DNA of 64,000 nt from positions 1-64,000 of the forward strand of contig CAZJYI010000056.1 of the NCBI GenBank assembly GCA_964550025.1, written 5' to 3'. The notes under the pieces were generated by a model. That model did no database searches, was not told where the DNA came from, and saw only the letters and a program-made list of their open reading frames with translations. Positions 16,809 to 25,258 of the stretch are shown piece by piece. The stretch's first letter is position 1. The number at the start of each line of letters is the position of its first letter. This DNA comes from CAZJYI01 sp964550025 (GTDB lineage: Bacteria; Verrucomicrobiota; Kiritimatiellia; UBA8416; CAYOBW01). The position numbers were made by a program, and so were the translations under genes.

Positions 16809-18353
16809 ATGAACGGACAGAGGAAACTTGTTGAATGCACTGTGGCCCTGGTTGTTGCGTGTTGCATGTGCCGGGGCGCCCCGGTGAAGTACAAGGCGGA
16901 TTGGCAATCGCTGGCCGCGCACAACGAGGCCCCGGAGTGGTATCGCGATGCCAAGTTCGGCATCTACTTTCACTGGGGCGTATACAGCGTACCCGCTTTC
17001 GGCAACGAATGGTATCCGCGCTGGATGCATGTGCCGGGGGCCAAGCACAGGGGCAAGTACGAGTACCACAAGCATCACGTCGAGAAGTACGGGGACCCGT
17101 CCGAGTTCGGCTACCACGACTTTGTTCCCATGTTCAAAGCTGAGAAGTTCGACGCCGACGAGTGGGCCGACCTGTTTCAGAAAGCCGGCGCAAAGTACGC
17201 GGGGCCGGTGGCGGAGCACCATGACGGTTTTGCCATGTGGGCCAGCAAAGTCACACCGTGGAACGTGGCCGATATGGGCCCGAAGCGCGACATCACCGGT
17301 GAGCTGGCAAAGGCCTGCCGCGCGCGCGGCATGAAGTTCGTGGCGACGTTCCACCACGCGCGGAACCTGCAGCGGTATTCCACTTCGGAGGCGCAGGAGA
17401 CCGAGAACGCAAAGACCAATCCGCGTTGGCGTTACCAGCACAGCCATTATCCCTATGTCAAGGAGTGGCCGCCGACCTCGACCGATTCCAAGCTGCGCCT
17501 GCTCTACGGTAACCTGCCCGAGGAGGAGTGGCTGGAGCGCATATGGTTCGGCAAGCTGAAGGAGGTCATCGATCAGTACCAGCCGGACCTGATCTGGTTT
17601 GACTCCTGGCTTAACCAGATCCCCGAAAACTACCTGCAGAAGTTCTGCGCGTACTACCTGAACCACGCCGCGGCGCACGGCAAGGAAGTGGTGATCACCC
17701 GCAAGCAGGAAGACATGCCGCTGAGCGTTTCGCTGGAGGATTTCGAGAAGGGGCGCATGGACCAGCTCACCGAGCATTGCTGGTTGACGGACGATACGAT
17801 CAGCCTGGGGAGTTGGTGCTACACGGAGGATCTCGAGATCAAACCGGTGGCCATGGTGCTGCACAGCCTGATCGACATGGTCAGCAAGAACGGCTGCCTG
17901 CTGCTCAATATTTCGCCCAAGGCCGACGGGAGCATTCCGCAGAAGCAGCGCGACGTGTTGCTGGCGATGGGGAAGTGGCTCGAGATCAACGGGGAAGCCA
18001 TCTATGACACCCGCCCATGGATTCGCTACGGCGAGGGGCCGACCACGATCGGCAAGAGCGGCGGCTTCATCAAGGAGCCGACCTACACGTCGCAGGACGT
18101 GCGCTACGCGGCCAGCAAGGACGACCTCGTCCTCTACGCCACGCTGCTCGGCTGGCCCGGCGCGGGCAAGACGGTCACGCTGAAATCGGTCCATCGGGAC
18201 ACGAAGATCAAGAGTGTCAGGATGCTGGGATCGGACGAGAAGATCGCATGGTCCATCGACCGCGGCGGGCTGACTTTGACGATGCCGCCGAAGGCGCCCA
18301 GTGAAGTAGCCGTCTGCTTCCGCATCGAGAAGGGCTACGGAACTCCGGAGTAG
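16809..18353 (+). CDS. alpha-L-fucosidase, GH29
   Basis: The 514-aa protein is preceded by AAGGAAGGA and begins with a signal peptide. WYRDAKFGIYFHWGVYSVPAF is the hallmark start of the GH29 barrel. GPVAEHHDGFAMW and PDLIWFDSWL follow; the Asp of WFDSW (about 264) is the expected nucleophile. The C-terminal beta-sandwich (about 410-510) is present. GH29 enzymes release alpha-linked L-fucose by a retaining mechanism. With the sulfatases in the window this suggests fucose-rich sulfated glycans such as fucoidan or host mucin as substrate. It is followed closely by a TPR protein gene (5-bp spacing) and so is probably co-transcribed. Confidence 0.94.
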   Translation: MNGQRKLVECTVALVVACCMCRGAPVKYKADWQSLAAHNEAPEWYRDAKFGIYFHWGVYSVPAFGNEWYPRWMHVPGAKHRGKYEYHKHHVEKYGDPSEFGYHDFVPMFKAEKFDADEWADLFQKAGAKYAGPVAEHHDGFAMWASKVTPWNVADMGPKRDITGELAKACRARGMKFVATFHHARNLQRYSTSEAQETENAKTNPRWRYQHSHYPYVKEWPPTSTDSKLRLLYGNLPEEEWLERIWFGKLKEVIDQYQPDLIWFDSWLNQIPENYLQKFCAYYLNHAAAHGKEVVITRKQEDMPLSVSLEDFEKGRMDQLTEHCWLTDDTISLGSWCYTEDLEIKPVAMVLHSLIDMVSKNGCLLLNISPKADGSIPQKQRDVLLAMGKWLEINGEAIYDTRPWIRYGEGPTTIGKSGGFIKEPTYTSQDVRYAASKDDLVLYATLLGWPGAGKTVTLKSVHRDTKIKSVRMLGSDEKIAWSIDRGGLTLTMPPKAPSEVAVCFRIEKGYGTPE

Positions 18354-18358
18354 GCGCC

Positions 18359-20434
18359 ATGCCGTCGCACCATCACCCCGGATCCAGGCCCACACTTTGC
18401 GAAGTGTGGAAGTGCTGTTGTTTCGTTGCGGCTGGCCTTCTTCTGGTCTGCGGCCTTCCTCACCGCGCCGCCGCGCAGTCCGCTGCCTCCGAGACGAGCG
18501 TCTTCGAGCAGCCGCGCTACCGAATGGCGCAGACGCTCTCAAGTCGGGCAACCGTCGCCCTGTTTGCGCGGCGCGAATACGCGGAAGCCGAGAAGCAGCT
18601 TCGTGCGGTGGTCAAACGTGTGCCCAGCGAAGTGTATGCCCGCTACAACCTCGCCTGTGCCCTGGCACGGCAGGGCAAGACCGACGAAGCCCTGGCTACC
18701 CTTCGCAAGGCCGTTGAACTGGGTTTCGGCGATCCTACGCACATCGCACGGGACCCGGACCTGGAGAGCCTCCGCGGCGACCCTCGTTTCCCGCAGATTA
18801 TCAAGGCGGTGTCGGAGCATCCGGTTTTGCCGGCCACGGCGGAGGCGTGCGGCGTCGAAGCCGCACCCGTGACCGACGGCATTGCAACGGTCTCGGAGGC
18901 AAATGTCTACTGGAACTCGCGCCTGGGCATCCTCCAGACCTTCTTCACGTTCGACGAGGACGCCATGTCTGCCCGGCCCGTCGCGAAGGGATTAGGCAGA
19001 GCGGGTGACCTGCTCCGCGCGTGGTACGAAGAGGGAACGGCCGCAGGCAACAGCGGCGACCTTTACGACAACCATGACTCGGATCACTCCAACATGAAGT
19101 ACGCGGCGTTTCCGCAACTCGCGCGTGTTGAATTCTGCGACGCTGCCCGGAAGCGCAGACTGCATCACGGGGCACAGCAATGGTTCCTGTACAACGCCGT
19201 CACGCTCGGGAACTCGTCGACCGCGGTGACGGCCGAACGGGCGTGGCGGAGCCAGGCACGCCTCCTGTTGACGCGGTCGCGCGGCGCTGCCGTGCTCCAC
19301 CGGCAGTACCGTCGCAACCATCTCTATGTCTATCCCGAGCACCACGACCACGACCCGCCCGGTGACGGCAGAGGCCGTGGCGATGTGTTTCCGGCCAACA
19401 CACCCTACATGATTGTCTCGCAGGGCTCGTCCGGCAGCGACAAGGTTTTCCTGAATGCCGTGGCCGCAACGCTGGCGGCATTCCGACCGGAGGTCAAGAC
19501 GGCACTCGCGAAATCGGGATTGCTCATGCCAACCGTGCAGATGGTCTTTCGCAGGAGCAACAAGACGGTCGAGCGACCGGAGGACTACCTGTCGGGAAGG
19601 GCACATCCCTCGGTTTTCGAGGGGCGGCACATCGACCTCGAGAAGATGGTCACGCTCGCACACGGGATTCAGTCCAATTCGCTGCCGCCCACGGTTCACA
19701 TCAGGGCGCTCGATGAAAACAGGGGCATAGTGGGAAGAGACTACTTCGACGTCGGCCCGCGCGAACGGCTCTTCGACACGCCGTGCGCGATCGCGCGCGT
19801 GGTCAAATCGACCCGCTACCTGCGCCGCATGGTCGTGAGCGCCGCGAGGAGCAGGGACCCCAACGGCCGGCCGCTGACGTTTCGCTGGGTCGTGCTGCGC
19901 GGCGACGCGGACCGCATCGGGGTGAAAGTGCTCAACGAGGCAGGGACTGTTGCCGAGCTGCTTGTGCCGTACCATGAACGGTGGCCGGTGGCGACCGGAT
20001 CAGCGATTGGGTCGAGCCGCGTCGACATCGGCGTATTCGCTCATAACGGCGCCCACTATTCCGCCCCCGCGTTCGTGAGTTTCTTCTACCTCGACAACGA
20101 GCGCCGCATCTACGATGACGAGAATCGCATACGGGTTGTCGACTATGCCGACCCGGACCGCGTCAAGCGCTACGTCGATCCGCTCCTCGACTTCCCGAAG
20201 GACTGGCGTGACGAATACCGTTACGACACGAACGGCGTGCTCGAGGGCTGGACACGAATCCGCGCCGATGGCCGGGAGCAGTTCACCCCGGACGGGCGGC
20301 TTGTGCTCGAGCGGAAGGGGCATGGCGGCACGCAGACCCGTGCCGTCCGCTACACGGTCGAACGCGATTCGAAAGGCCCTCAACGACTGATCCAGGAAAC
20401 GGTCGAGCCAAGGCCGCAAACAACTCGTGATTGA
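18359..20434 (+). CDS. exported TPR-containing protein of unknown function
   Basis: This 691-aa protein has a hydrophobic signal segment near residues 20-40. Two TPR-like helices pairs (YAEAEKQLRAVVKRVPSEVY, ARYNLACALARQGKTDEAL) cover about 70-125. The rest has no family I recognise with confidence. A histidine-rich stretch, NHLYVYPEHHDHDP near residue 325, could bind metal. DPNGRPLTFRWVVLRGD near 500 resembles a PKD/cadherin-type strand. The last 60 residues contain EYRYDTNGVLEGWTRI-like repeats. The position directly after the fucosidase suggests a role in the same carbohydrate pathway, but this is inference. Confidence 0.75.
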   Translation: MPSHHHPGSRPTLCEVWKCCCFVAAGLLLVCGLPHRAAAQSAASETSVFEQPRYRMAQTLSSRATVALFARREYAEAEKQLRAVVKRVPSEVYARYNLACALARQGKTDEALATLRKAVELGFGDPTHIARDPDLESLRGDPRFPQIIKAVSEHPVLPATAEACGVEAAPVTDGIATVSEANVYWNSRLGILQTFFTFDEDAMSARPVAKGLGRAGDLLRAWYEEGTAAGNSGDLYDNHDSDHSNMKYAAFPQLARVEFCDAARKRRLHHGAQQWFLYNAVTLGNSSTAVTAERAWRSQARLLLTRSRGAAVLHRQYRRNHLYVYPEHHDHDPPGDGRGRGDVFPANTPYMIVSQGSSGSDKVFLNAVAATLAAFRPEVKTALAKSGLLMPTVQMVFRRSNKTVERPEDYLSGRAHPSVFEGRHIDLEKMVTLAHGIQSNSLPPTVHIRALDENRGIVGRDYFDVGPRERLFDTPCAIARVVKSTRYLRRMVVSAARSRDPNGRPLTFRWVVLRGDADRIGVKVLNEAGTVAELLVPYHERWPVATGSAIGSSRVDIGVFAHNGAHYSAPAFVSFFYLDNERRIYDDENRIRVVDYADPDRVKRYVDPLLDFPKDWRDEYRYDTNGVLEGWTRIRADGREQFTPDGRLVLERKGHGGTQTRAVRYTVERDSKGPQRLIQETVEPRPQTTRD

Positions 20435-20489
20435 ATGAACGATGGAGGCCGTGAAAGGCCCATCGAAACCTTGATTGAAACCGCCCATT

Positions 20490-20519
20490 CCGCTATTGTC
20501 AGCGGGTATTTTTCGTTTT
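20490..20519 (+). terminator. possible Rho-independent terminator
   Basis: CCGCT and AGCGG pair around a 6-nt loop and are followed by GTATTTTTCGTTTT. It lies between the TPR gene and the next oxidoreductase gene. The stem is short, so the call is moderate. Confidence 0.45.
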
Positions 20520-20562
20520 GAGAACCGTCTGCCTTACACGCCAGAAAGAGAGGAGCAAAACC

Positions 20563-21900
20563 ATGAACCGACGCCAGTTTCTCACGACCTCAGCCGTGAC
20601 CGGAAGCGGACTGATCATCCTTCCCTCGCTGCGCGGCGCCGATGCGCCGAGCAAGAAACTCAACATGGCCCTTATCGGGGTGTGGGGGCGGGGCAACGCA
20701 CACCATCGAGCCATCGGGCGAGAGAACGTCGTGGCGCTGTGCGACATCGACGAGAACAAGCTCGCCGGCGCGGCCAAGAAGTGGCCCAAGGCCAAAACCT
20801 TCGTTGACTGGCGCAAGCTCCTCGACGACAAGAGCCTCAACCTCGACGCGATCGTCATCTGCACGACCGACCACACGCATGCCCACATCACGAACTGGGC
20901 GCTGAACCGCGACCTCCACGTTTACTGCGAGAAGCCGCTGGCCAACAGCGTCGAGGAAGCGCGCGTTGTGCGCGCGACGTACCTTGAGAAGAAAGACAAG
21001 CTGGCCACGCAGGTCGGTACGCAGCGCCACGCCATGCAGAACTTCAACCGTGTGCGCGAGCTGGTGCAGGACGGCGCGATCGGCGATCTCAAGAGCGTCT
21101 ACGCCTGGGGCAACCGCAAGATTCCGAAGCCGGGATATCTGCCCAAGAAGGGCGATCCGCCCCCGCACCTGCATTACGACCTGTGGATCGGACCTTCGCC
21201 CTTCCATCCCTACAACCCCGAGTACTTCTCCGGTGGCCCGGGCGCGAACTGCCTGAAGTGGAACATGTACTGGGACTTTGGCGGGGGTCAGATCGGCGAT
21301 ATGGGCAGCCACACGATGGACCTCGCGTGGTGGCCGCTCGACGCCGACGTGGCCACGTCGGCCGAGGCCGAGGGCGAGAAGTTCAACCCCGAGGTCTCGC
21401 CGGTGAAGATGCATTCGTCGTTCGATATCCCGGCCAACGACTGGCGCGGCGATATCCGCCTGCACTGGTACCAGGGCGGTGCCATGCCCAAGTCTCCGAA
21501 GTCATACGTCGACCTGAACCGCATCGGGCACGGCGCCATGTTCAAGGGGACGCAGGGCTACATCGTGTCGGACTTCGGCTCGCGCCTGGTCCTGCCCTTC
21601 GGCGACGGCGCCGACTTCACGTACTACAAACCGCGCACGAAAGAGACGCTGATCCCGCCCCTCGGCGGCTTCCAGGACGAGTGGTTCAAGGCCTGTAAGG
21701 GCGATCCGACGAAGACCACCTGCAACTTCGACTACGGCAGCAAGCTGATCGAGACCATGCTATTGGGCCTGGTTGCCTTCCGCATCGGCAAGAAGTTCAA
21801 GTACGACCCGAAGACCGGCAAGGCCGTCGGTTGCCCCGAGGCCGACGCCGACCTCCTCATGAAGCGCAAGTACCGCGAAGGATGGCCGCTGGACGGCTGA
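20563..21900 (+). CDS. Gfo/Idh/MocA-family oxidoreductase, Tat-exported (first of a pair)
   Basis: The protein is 445 aa from MNRRQFLTTSAV. This start was chosen over upstream in-frame codons because AGAGGAG lies about 8 bp before it and the twin-arginine signal begins there. A Rossmann NAD(P) domain (NMALIGVWGRGNAHHRAI) is followed by the family signature YCEKPLANSVEEARVV and a C-terminal alpha/beta domain with HYDLWIGPSPFHPYNP. Exported members are typical of PVC bacteria and oxidise sugars or inositols; the cofactor is carried into the periplasm. It is about 75% identical by eye to the next gene, indicating tandem duplication. Confidence 0.93.
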   Translation: MNRRQFLTTSAVTGSGLIILPSLRGADAPSKKLNMALIGVWGRGNAHHRAIGRENVVALCDIDENKLAGAAKKWPKAKTFVDWRKLLDDKSLNLDAIVICTTDHTHAHITNWALNRDLHVYCEKPLANSVEEARVVRATYLEKKDKLATQVGTQRHAMQNFNRVRELVQDGAIGDLKSVYAWGNRKIPKPGYLPKKGDPPPHLHYDLWIGPSPFHPYNPEYFSGGPGANCLKWNMYWDFGGGQIGDMGSHTMDLAWWPLDADVATSAEAEGEKFNPEVSPVKMHSSFDIPANDWRGDIRLHWYQGGAMPKSPKSYVDLNRIGHGAMFKGTQGYIVSDFGSRLVLPFGDGADFTYYKPRTKETLIPPLGGFQDEWFKACKGDPTKTTCNFDYGSKLIETMLLGLVAFRIGKKFKYDPKTGKAVGCPEADADLLMKRKYREGWPLDG

Positions 21901-21920
21901 GGGAAGATTGATTCGGGAGA

Positions 21921-21957
21921 ACGGGGTGTCCGCAGGGGCACCCCGTCTTCGTTCTTC
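21921..21957 (+). terminator. Rho-independent terminator
   Basis: ACGGGGTG (21921-21928) pairs perfectly with CACCCCGT (21939-21946) around a 10-nt loop. CTTCGTTCTTCCTC follows. It lies 20 bp after the first oxidoreductase stop. Confidence 0.65.
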
Positions 21958-21966
21958 CTCCAGGCA

Positions 21967-22011
21967 CATAAGTCCCATAGGTCCCATACGTCCTATGCGT
22001 CCCATTCCCCC
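21967..22011 (+). repeat. five tandem 9-bp units (CATACGTCC family)
   Basis: The units are CATAAGTCC, CATAGGTCC, CATACGTCC, TATGCGTCC and CATTCCCCC (45 bp). They fill the spacer between the terminator and the second oxidoreductase gene. Confidence 0.9.
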
Positions 22012-22047
22012 AACCGGACAAAGCACAACCCAACAAGAGGATCCACC

Positions 22048-23388
22048 ATGAACCGACGCCAGTTTCTCCAATCTACCTCTGCCAGCGGGGCGGGCCTGCT
22101 CATCCTCCGCAGCGGCATCGTCTCCGGCGCCGACGCCCCGAGCAACAAGCTGAATGTCGGCCTTATCGGCGTCCAGGGCCGCGGCACGGCACATCACAAG
22201 GCCGTCTCCGGCGAGAACGTCGTGGCCCTCTGTGATGTCGATGAGCAGTTCCTCGCCAAGACCGCCAAGAAGTGGCCCGAGGCCAAGACATTCGTCGACT
22301 GGCGCAAGATGCTCGACGACAAGAGCCTCAAGCTCGACGCCATTGTCTGCAGCACTCCCGACCATGTCCACGCGCACATCTGCACCTGGTCCTTGAACCG
22401 CGGCCTGCACGTCTACTGCGAAAAGCCGATCGCCAACAGCGTTGAAGAAGCGCGGGTCGTGCGCGCGGCCTGTCTCGAGCAGAAGAACAAGTGTGCGACG
22501 CAGTGCGGCACGCAACGCCACGCCTACCCGAACTTCAACCGCGTCCGCGAGCTGGTGCTCGACGGCGCGATCGGCGAGCTCAAGAGCGCCTACGCCTGGG
22601 GAAATCGGCAGCTTCCGAAACCGGGCTACCTGCCGGCGAAGGGCCAGCCGCCGGAGCACTTGCATTACGATCTCTGGATCGGGCCATCGCCTTTCCACCC
22701 GTACAACCCCGGCTATTTCGACTACGCGGCGAAAGGCGCGAATTGCCTCAACTGGAACATGTACTGGGATTTCGGCAGCGGCCAGATCGGTGACATGGGC
22801 AGCCACACCATGGACCTCGCATGGAACGCGCTGGATGCAGACCTGCCGACGACGGCCGAGGGCGAAGGCGACAAGTTCAATCCGGACGTGACGCCGGTCA
22901 AACTCCACACCTCGTTTGACATTCCGGCCAACGACTGGCGCGACGCGATCCGCCTGCACTGGTACCAGGGCGGCGCCATGCCCAAGTCGCCGAAGTCGTA
23001 CGTCAATCTGAGCAAGATCGGCCACGGTGCCATGTTCAAGGGCACCAAGGGGTACCTCATCGCTGATTTCGGCTCGCGCCTCCTGATTCCGTTCGGTGAC
23101 GCGTCGGACATGACGTACTACAAACCGCGAACGAAGGAGACGGCGCTTCCGCCTCTCGGCCTCTTCCAGAAGGAGTGGATCGACGCCTGCAAGGGCGATC
23201 CGACAGCGACATCCTGCAACTTCGACTATAGCGGCAAGCTGATCGAGACGATGCTGCTCGGGCTTGTGGCTTACCGCGTCGGCAAGAAGATCAAGTACGA
23301 CGGCAAGGCCGGTCGCGTGACCGACAACCCGGAAGCCGACGCGCTGCTCAAGCGCAAGTATCGCGACGGCTGGCCGCTTGACGCGTGA
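22048..23388 (+). CDS. Gfo/Idh/MocA-family oxidoreductase, Tat-exported (second of a pair)
   Basis: This 446-aa protein has AAGAGGA before the ATG. It starts with MNRRQFLQSTSAS (twin-arginine signal), then the NAD(P)-binding LNVGLIGVQGRGTAHH and the conserved YCEKPIANSVEEARVV. It is a close tandem paralogue of the upstream gene, with matching length and the same GAMPKSPKSYV and PRTKET regions near the C-terminus. Its stop overlaps the GTG start of the next, shortened sialidase-like gene. The substrate is probably a sugar or sugar acid; nothing in the sequence fixes it. Confidence 0.93.
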   Translation: MNRRQFLQSTSASGAGLLILRSGIVSGADAPSNKLNVGLIGVQGRGTAHHKAVSGENVVALCDVDEQFLAKTAKKWPEAKTFVDWRKMLDDKSLKLDAIVCSTPDHVHAHICTWSLNRGLHVYCEKPIANSVEEARVVRAACLEQKNKCATQCGTQRHAYPNFNRVRELVLDGAIGELKSAYAWGNRQLPKPGYLPAKGQPPEHLHYDLWIGPSPFHPYNPGYFDYAAKGANCLNWNMYWDFGSGQIGDMGSHTMDLAWNALDADLPTTAEGEGDKFNPDVTPVKLHTSFDIPANDWRDAIRLHWYQGGAMPKSPKSYVNLSKIGHGAMFKGTKGYLIADFGSRLLIPFGDASDMTYYKPRTKETALPPLGLFQKEWIDACKGDPTATSCNFDYSGKLIETMLLGLVAYRVGKKIKYDGKAGRVTDNPEADALLKRKYRDGWPLDA

Positions 23389-23858
23389 CGCGCTCCGCCA
23401 CGGGTATTGCCTTGGTTGGCCTGGTTCTGTCGGGGTGTGCCGAGTGTGGCGCCGCCGACAGGGAGGAGGGCGCCGCAATGCCTGACATTGCCAGGCTCGG
23501 TACAGGGGGATACGTCAGCGGGGAGTTGATCTACCCGCTGGACCGCAAACCAACGCCTCAATGCCACGCCTCGACCATTGCCGAGACCCCGGCCGGCATG
23601 GTCGCGGCATGGTTCGGGGGCAAGCACGAGCGGAACCCGGACGTCGGAATCTGGGTGGCGCGGCATGACGGCACGTCTTGGTCGCAGCCGGTCGAGGTGG
23701 TGGACGGGTCGGAAGGCGAGGACAAGGGTGAGTTCTCCTACCCGGCCGTGATTCAGGTCGCGGACGGAAAGGTGCACGTCACCTATACCTACCTGCGCCG
23801 GTCGGTGAAACACGTCGTGCTGGATCCATCGTTGTTGCCGGCGAAGCCAGCCCCCTGA
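23385..23858 (+). pseudogene. internally deleted BNR-type sialidase/exo-glycosidase lipoprotein
   Basis: The 157-aa product starts at a GTG overlapping the previous stop and has a lipoprotein-type signal (LVGLVLSGC). AAWFGGKHERNPDVGIWVARHDG is the N-terminal part of secreted sialidase-family proteins that are normally about 350-400 aa. After VEVVDG the sequence jumps to EFSYPAVIQVADGKVHVTYTY and KHVVLDP, which is the C-terminal end of the same family. The middle of the propeller, about 200 residues, is missing without loss of frame. It is most likely a recent in-frame deletion remnant; an assembly collapse is the alternative. Confidence 0.75.
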
Positions 23859-23900
23859 GAGGGAGCCTCCGCCCCTTCGCGAACCACGACCCGTATCATG

Positions 23901-23946
23901 AAGTGTCTCACATATCCCTACGATCGTGGAGATATTCGAGACACTT
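23901..23946. promoter_or_regulatory. 16-bp imperfect inverted repeat, operator or hairpin
   Basis: AAGTGTCTCACATATC and GATATTCGAGACACTT are reverse complements at 14 of 16 positions, around a 14-nt centre. It lies in the 256-bp gap before the next gene and has no U-tract. It could be a regulator binding site or an mRNA hairpin. Confidence 0.45.
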
Positions 23947-24114
23947 GTGAGAGGGGTCTTGGAGGGCACGGAACGGAACGTGGCGTTCGCGCGGGGCCGT
24001 TCTCGGTGCTTGTCGCGAAGAGGCCCCCGTGCTACTATCTCCGCCGCTGGAACGACACACAGTACACGGTGTGTGCAGGCCTTCTGAACCGAACCAAACG
24101 GGAGATCGCGAGTC

Positions 24115-25086
24115 ATGGACAAAGAGACCGACAGCGGAATGAACCGACGTGGATTCATGAAGAGCTCTTTGCTTGTACCCGCGGCGGCGGCCGCGGCGCT
24201 GACGCTCGAAGAGCGAACCCTGATGGCGGCTACGCAGGGCAAGGCCCCGCCGACCCCGAAGAAGGTGGCCAAAGGGGAAATGCCCATGGGCAAGATCGGC
24301 AGCCTCGAGATCAGCCGCATGATCCTCGGCGGTAACCTGGTCAGCGGATACTCCCACGCCCGTGACCTGGTCTACGTGTCGTCCCTGATGCGGAACTACA
24401 ACACCGAGGAGCGCATCCTCGACACGATGGAGCTCTGCGAGCAGAACGGCATCAACGCGTTTCTCTCCAATCCGACCACGCTCACCAAGAAGATGACCAT
24501 CCGCTACTGGAAGGAGCGCGGCGGCAAGATGCAATGGATCGTCGACAGCCGTCCCAAACCGGAGAACATCGCCGGGCACATGCGGCCCATCCTCGACGGG
24601 GGGGCGGCGGCCATCTACGTCAACGGGCACTGGGCGGAGTGCTGGGTCAAGGAAGGCAAGATGGACAAGTTCGCCGAGTTCATCGAGTTTGCCCACCAGA
24701 ACAACGTGCCGGGCGGCATCGGCGCTCATCTCCTGGACGTGCCCGTCGCATGTGACAAGGCCGGCATCAAGCCCGACTTCTACATGAAGACGCTGCACAG
24801 CAGGAAGTACTGGTCGGCCCAGGCCGAAAGGGAGCACGACAACATCTGGTGCCGGAAGCCGGACGAGACGATCGCCTTCATGGAGAAGGTCGAGGTCCCC
24901 TGGATTGCGTACAAGACCCTGGCCGCCGGCGCCATCAATCCCACGGTCGGTTTCAAGTACGCATTGCAGAACGGCGCCGACTTCCTGTGCGTCGGCATGT
25001 TCGACTTCCAGGTGTCCGACGACGTCAAGATCATGAAGGGCCTCTTCGCCCGCGGCATCAAGCGCAAGCGCGCGTGGATGGCATAG
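24115..25086 (+). CDS. Tat-exported TIM-barrel-like protein of unknown function
   Basis: This 323-aa protein has GGGAG 10-11 bp before the ATG. The twin-arginine signal MNRRGFMKSSLL starts at residue 9, so a second start at 24139 is possible. The mature part resembles the aldo/keto-reductase-like or sugar-metabolism barrels that accompany Gfo/Idh/MocA enzymes in PVC genomes. Examples are GSLEISRMILGGNLVSGYSHARD, AIYVNGHWAECW and IAYKTLAAGAI, the last like the AKR lysine/strand region. Catalytic residues of canonical aldo/keto reductases are not clearly present. I infer a role in the same sugar pathway. Confidence 0.72.
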   Translation: MDKETDSGMNRRGFMKSSLLVPAAAAAALTLEERTLMAATQGKAPPTPKKVAKGEMPMGKIGSLEISRMILGGNLVSGYSHARDLVYVSSLMRNYNTEERILDTMELCEQNGINAFLSNPTTLTKKMTIRYWKERGGKMQWIVDSRPKPENIAGHMRPILDGGAAAIYVNGHWAECWVKEGKMDKFAEFIEFAHQNNVPGGIGAHLLDVPVACDKAGIKPDFYMKTLHSRKYWSAQAEREHDNIWCRKPDETIAFMEKVEVPWIAYKTLAAGAINPTVGFKYALQNGADFLCVGMFDFQVSDDVKIMKGLFARGIKRKRAWMA

Positions 25087-25123
25087 AGACGTGACGCAGA
25101 AAGAAGCGCGTGGGGGGTGCCCA

Positions 25124-25189
25124 CATACGTCGCATAGGTCCCATACGTCGCATACGTCCCATGGGACCCATGAGACTCATGCGACGTAT
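25124..25189 (+). repeat. tandem 9-bp units with inverted end (CATACGTCG family)
   Basis: Seven 9-mers run from CATACGTCG at 25124 to CATGCGACG ending 25186. The centre turns over at CCCATGGGA, so the two halves can pair (CATACGTCGCAT with ATGCGACGTATG). It lies in the spacer before a sulfatase gene. Confidence 0.9.
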
Positions 25190-25258
25190 GCTTCGGCACA
25201 CGCTGGTGCTTGAGGGAGACAAGGCCCGTCTTCACGCAGAACCCCAAGGAGATTCCAC

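Noticed and set aside
16719..18551. 610-codon and 21760-23478 572-codon minus-strand frames
   Set aside because: They mirror the GH29 and Gfo/Idh/MocA genes and have no domain or ribosome site of their own.
20471..20499. Promoter TTGATT-17-TATTGT before the first oxidoreductase gene
   Set aside because: The same bases form a hairpin followed by a T-rich tract, so I favour a terminator.
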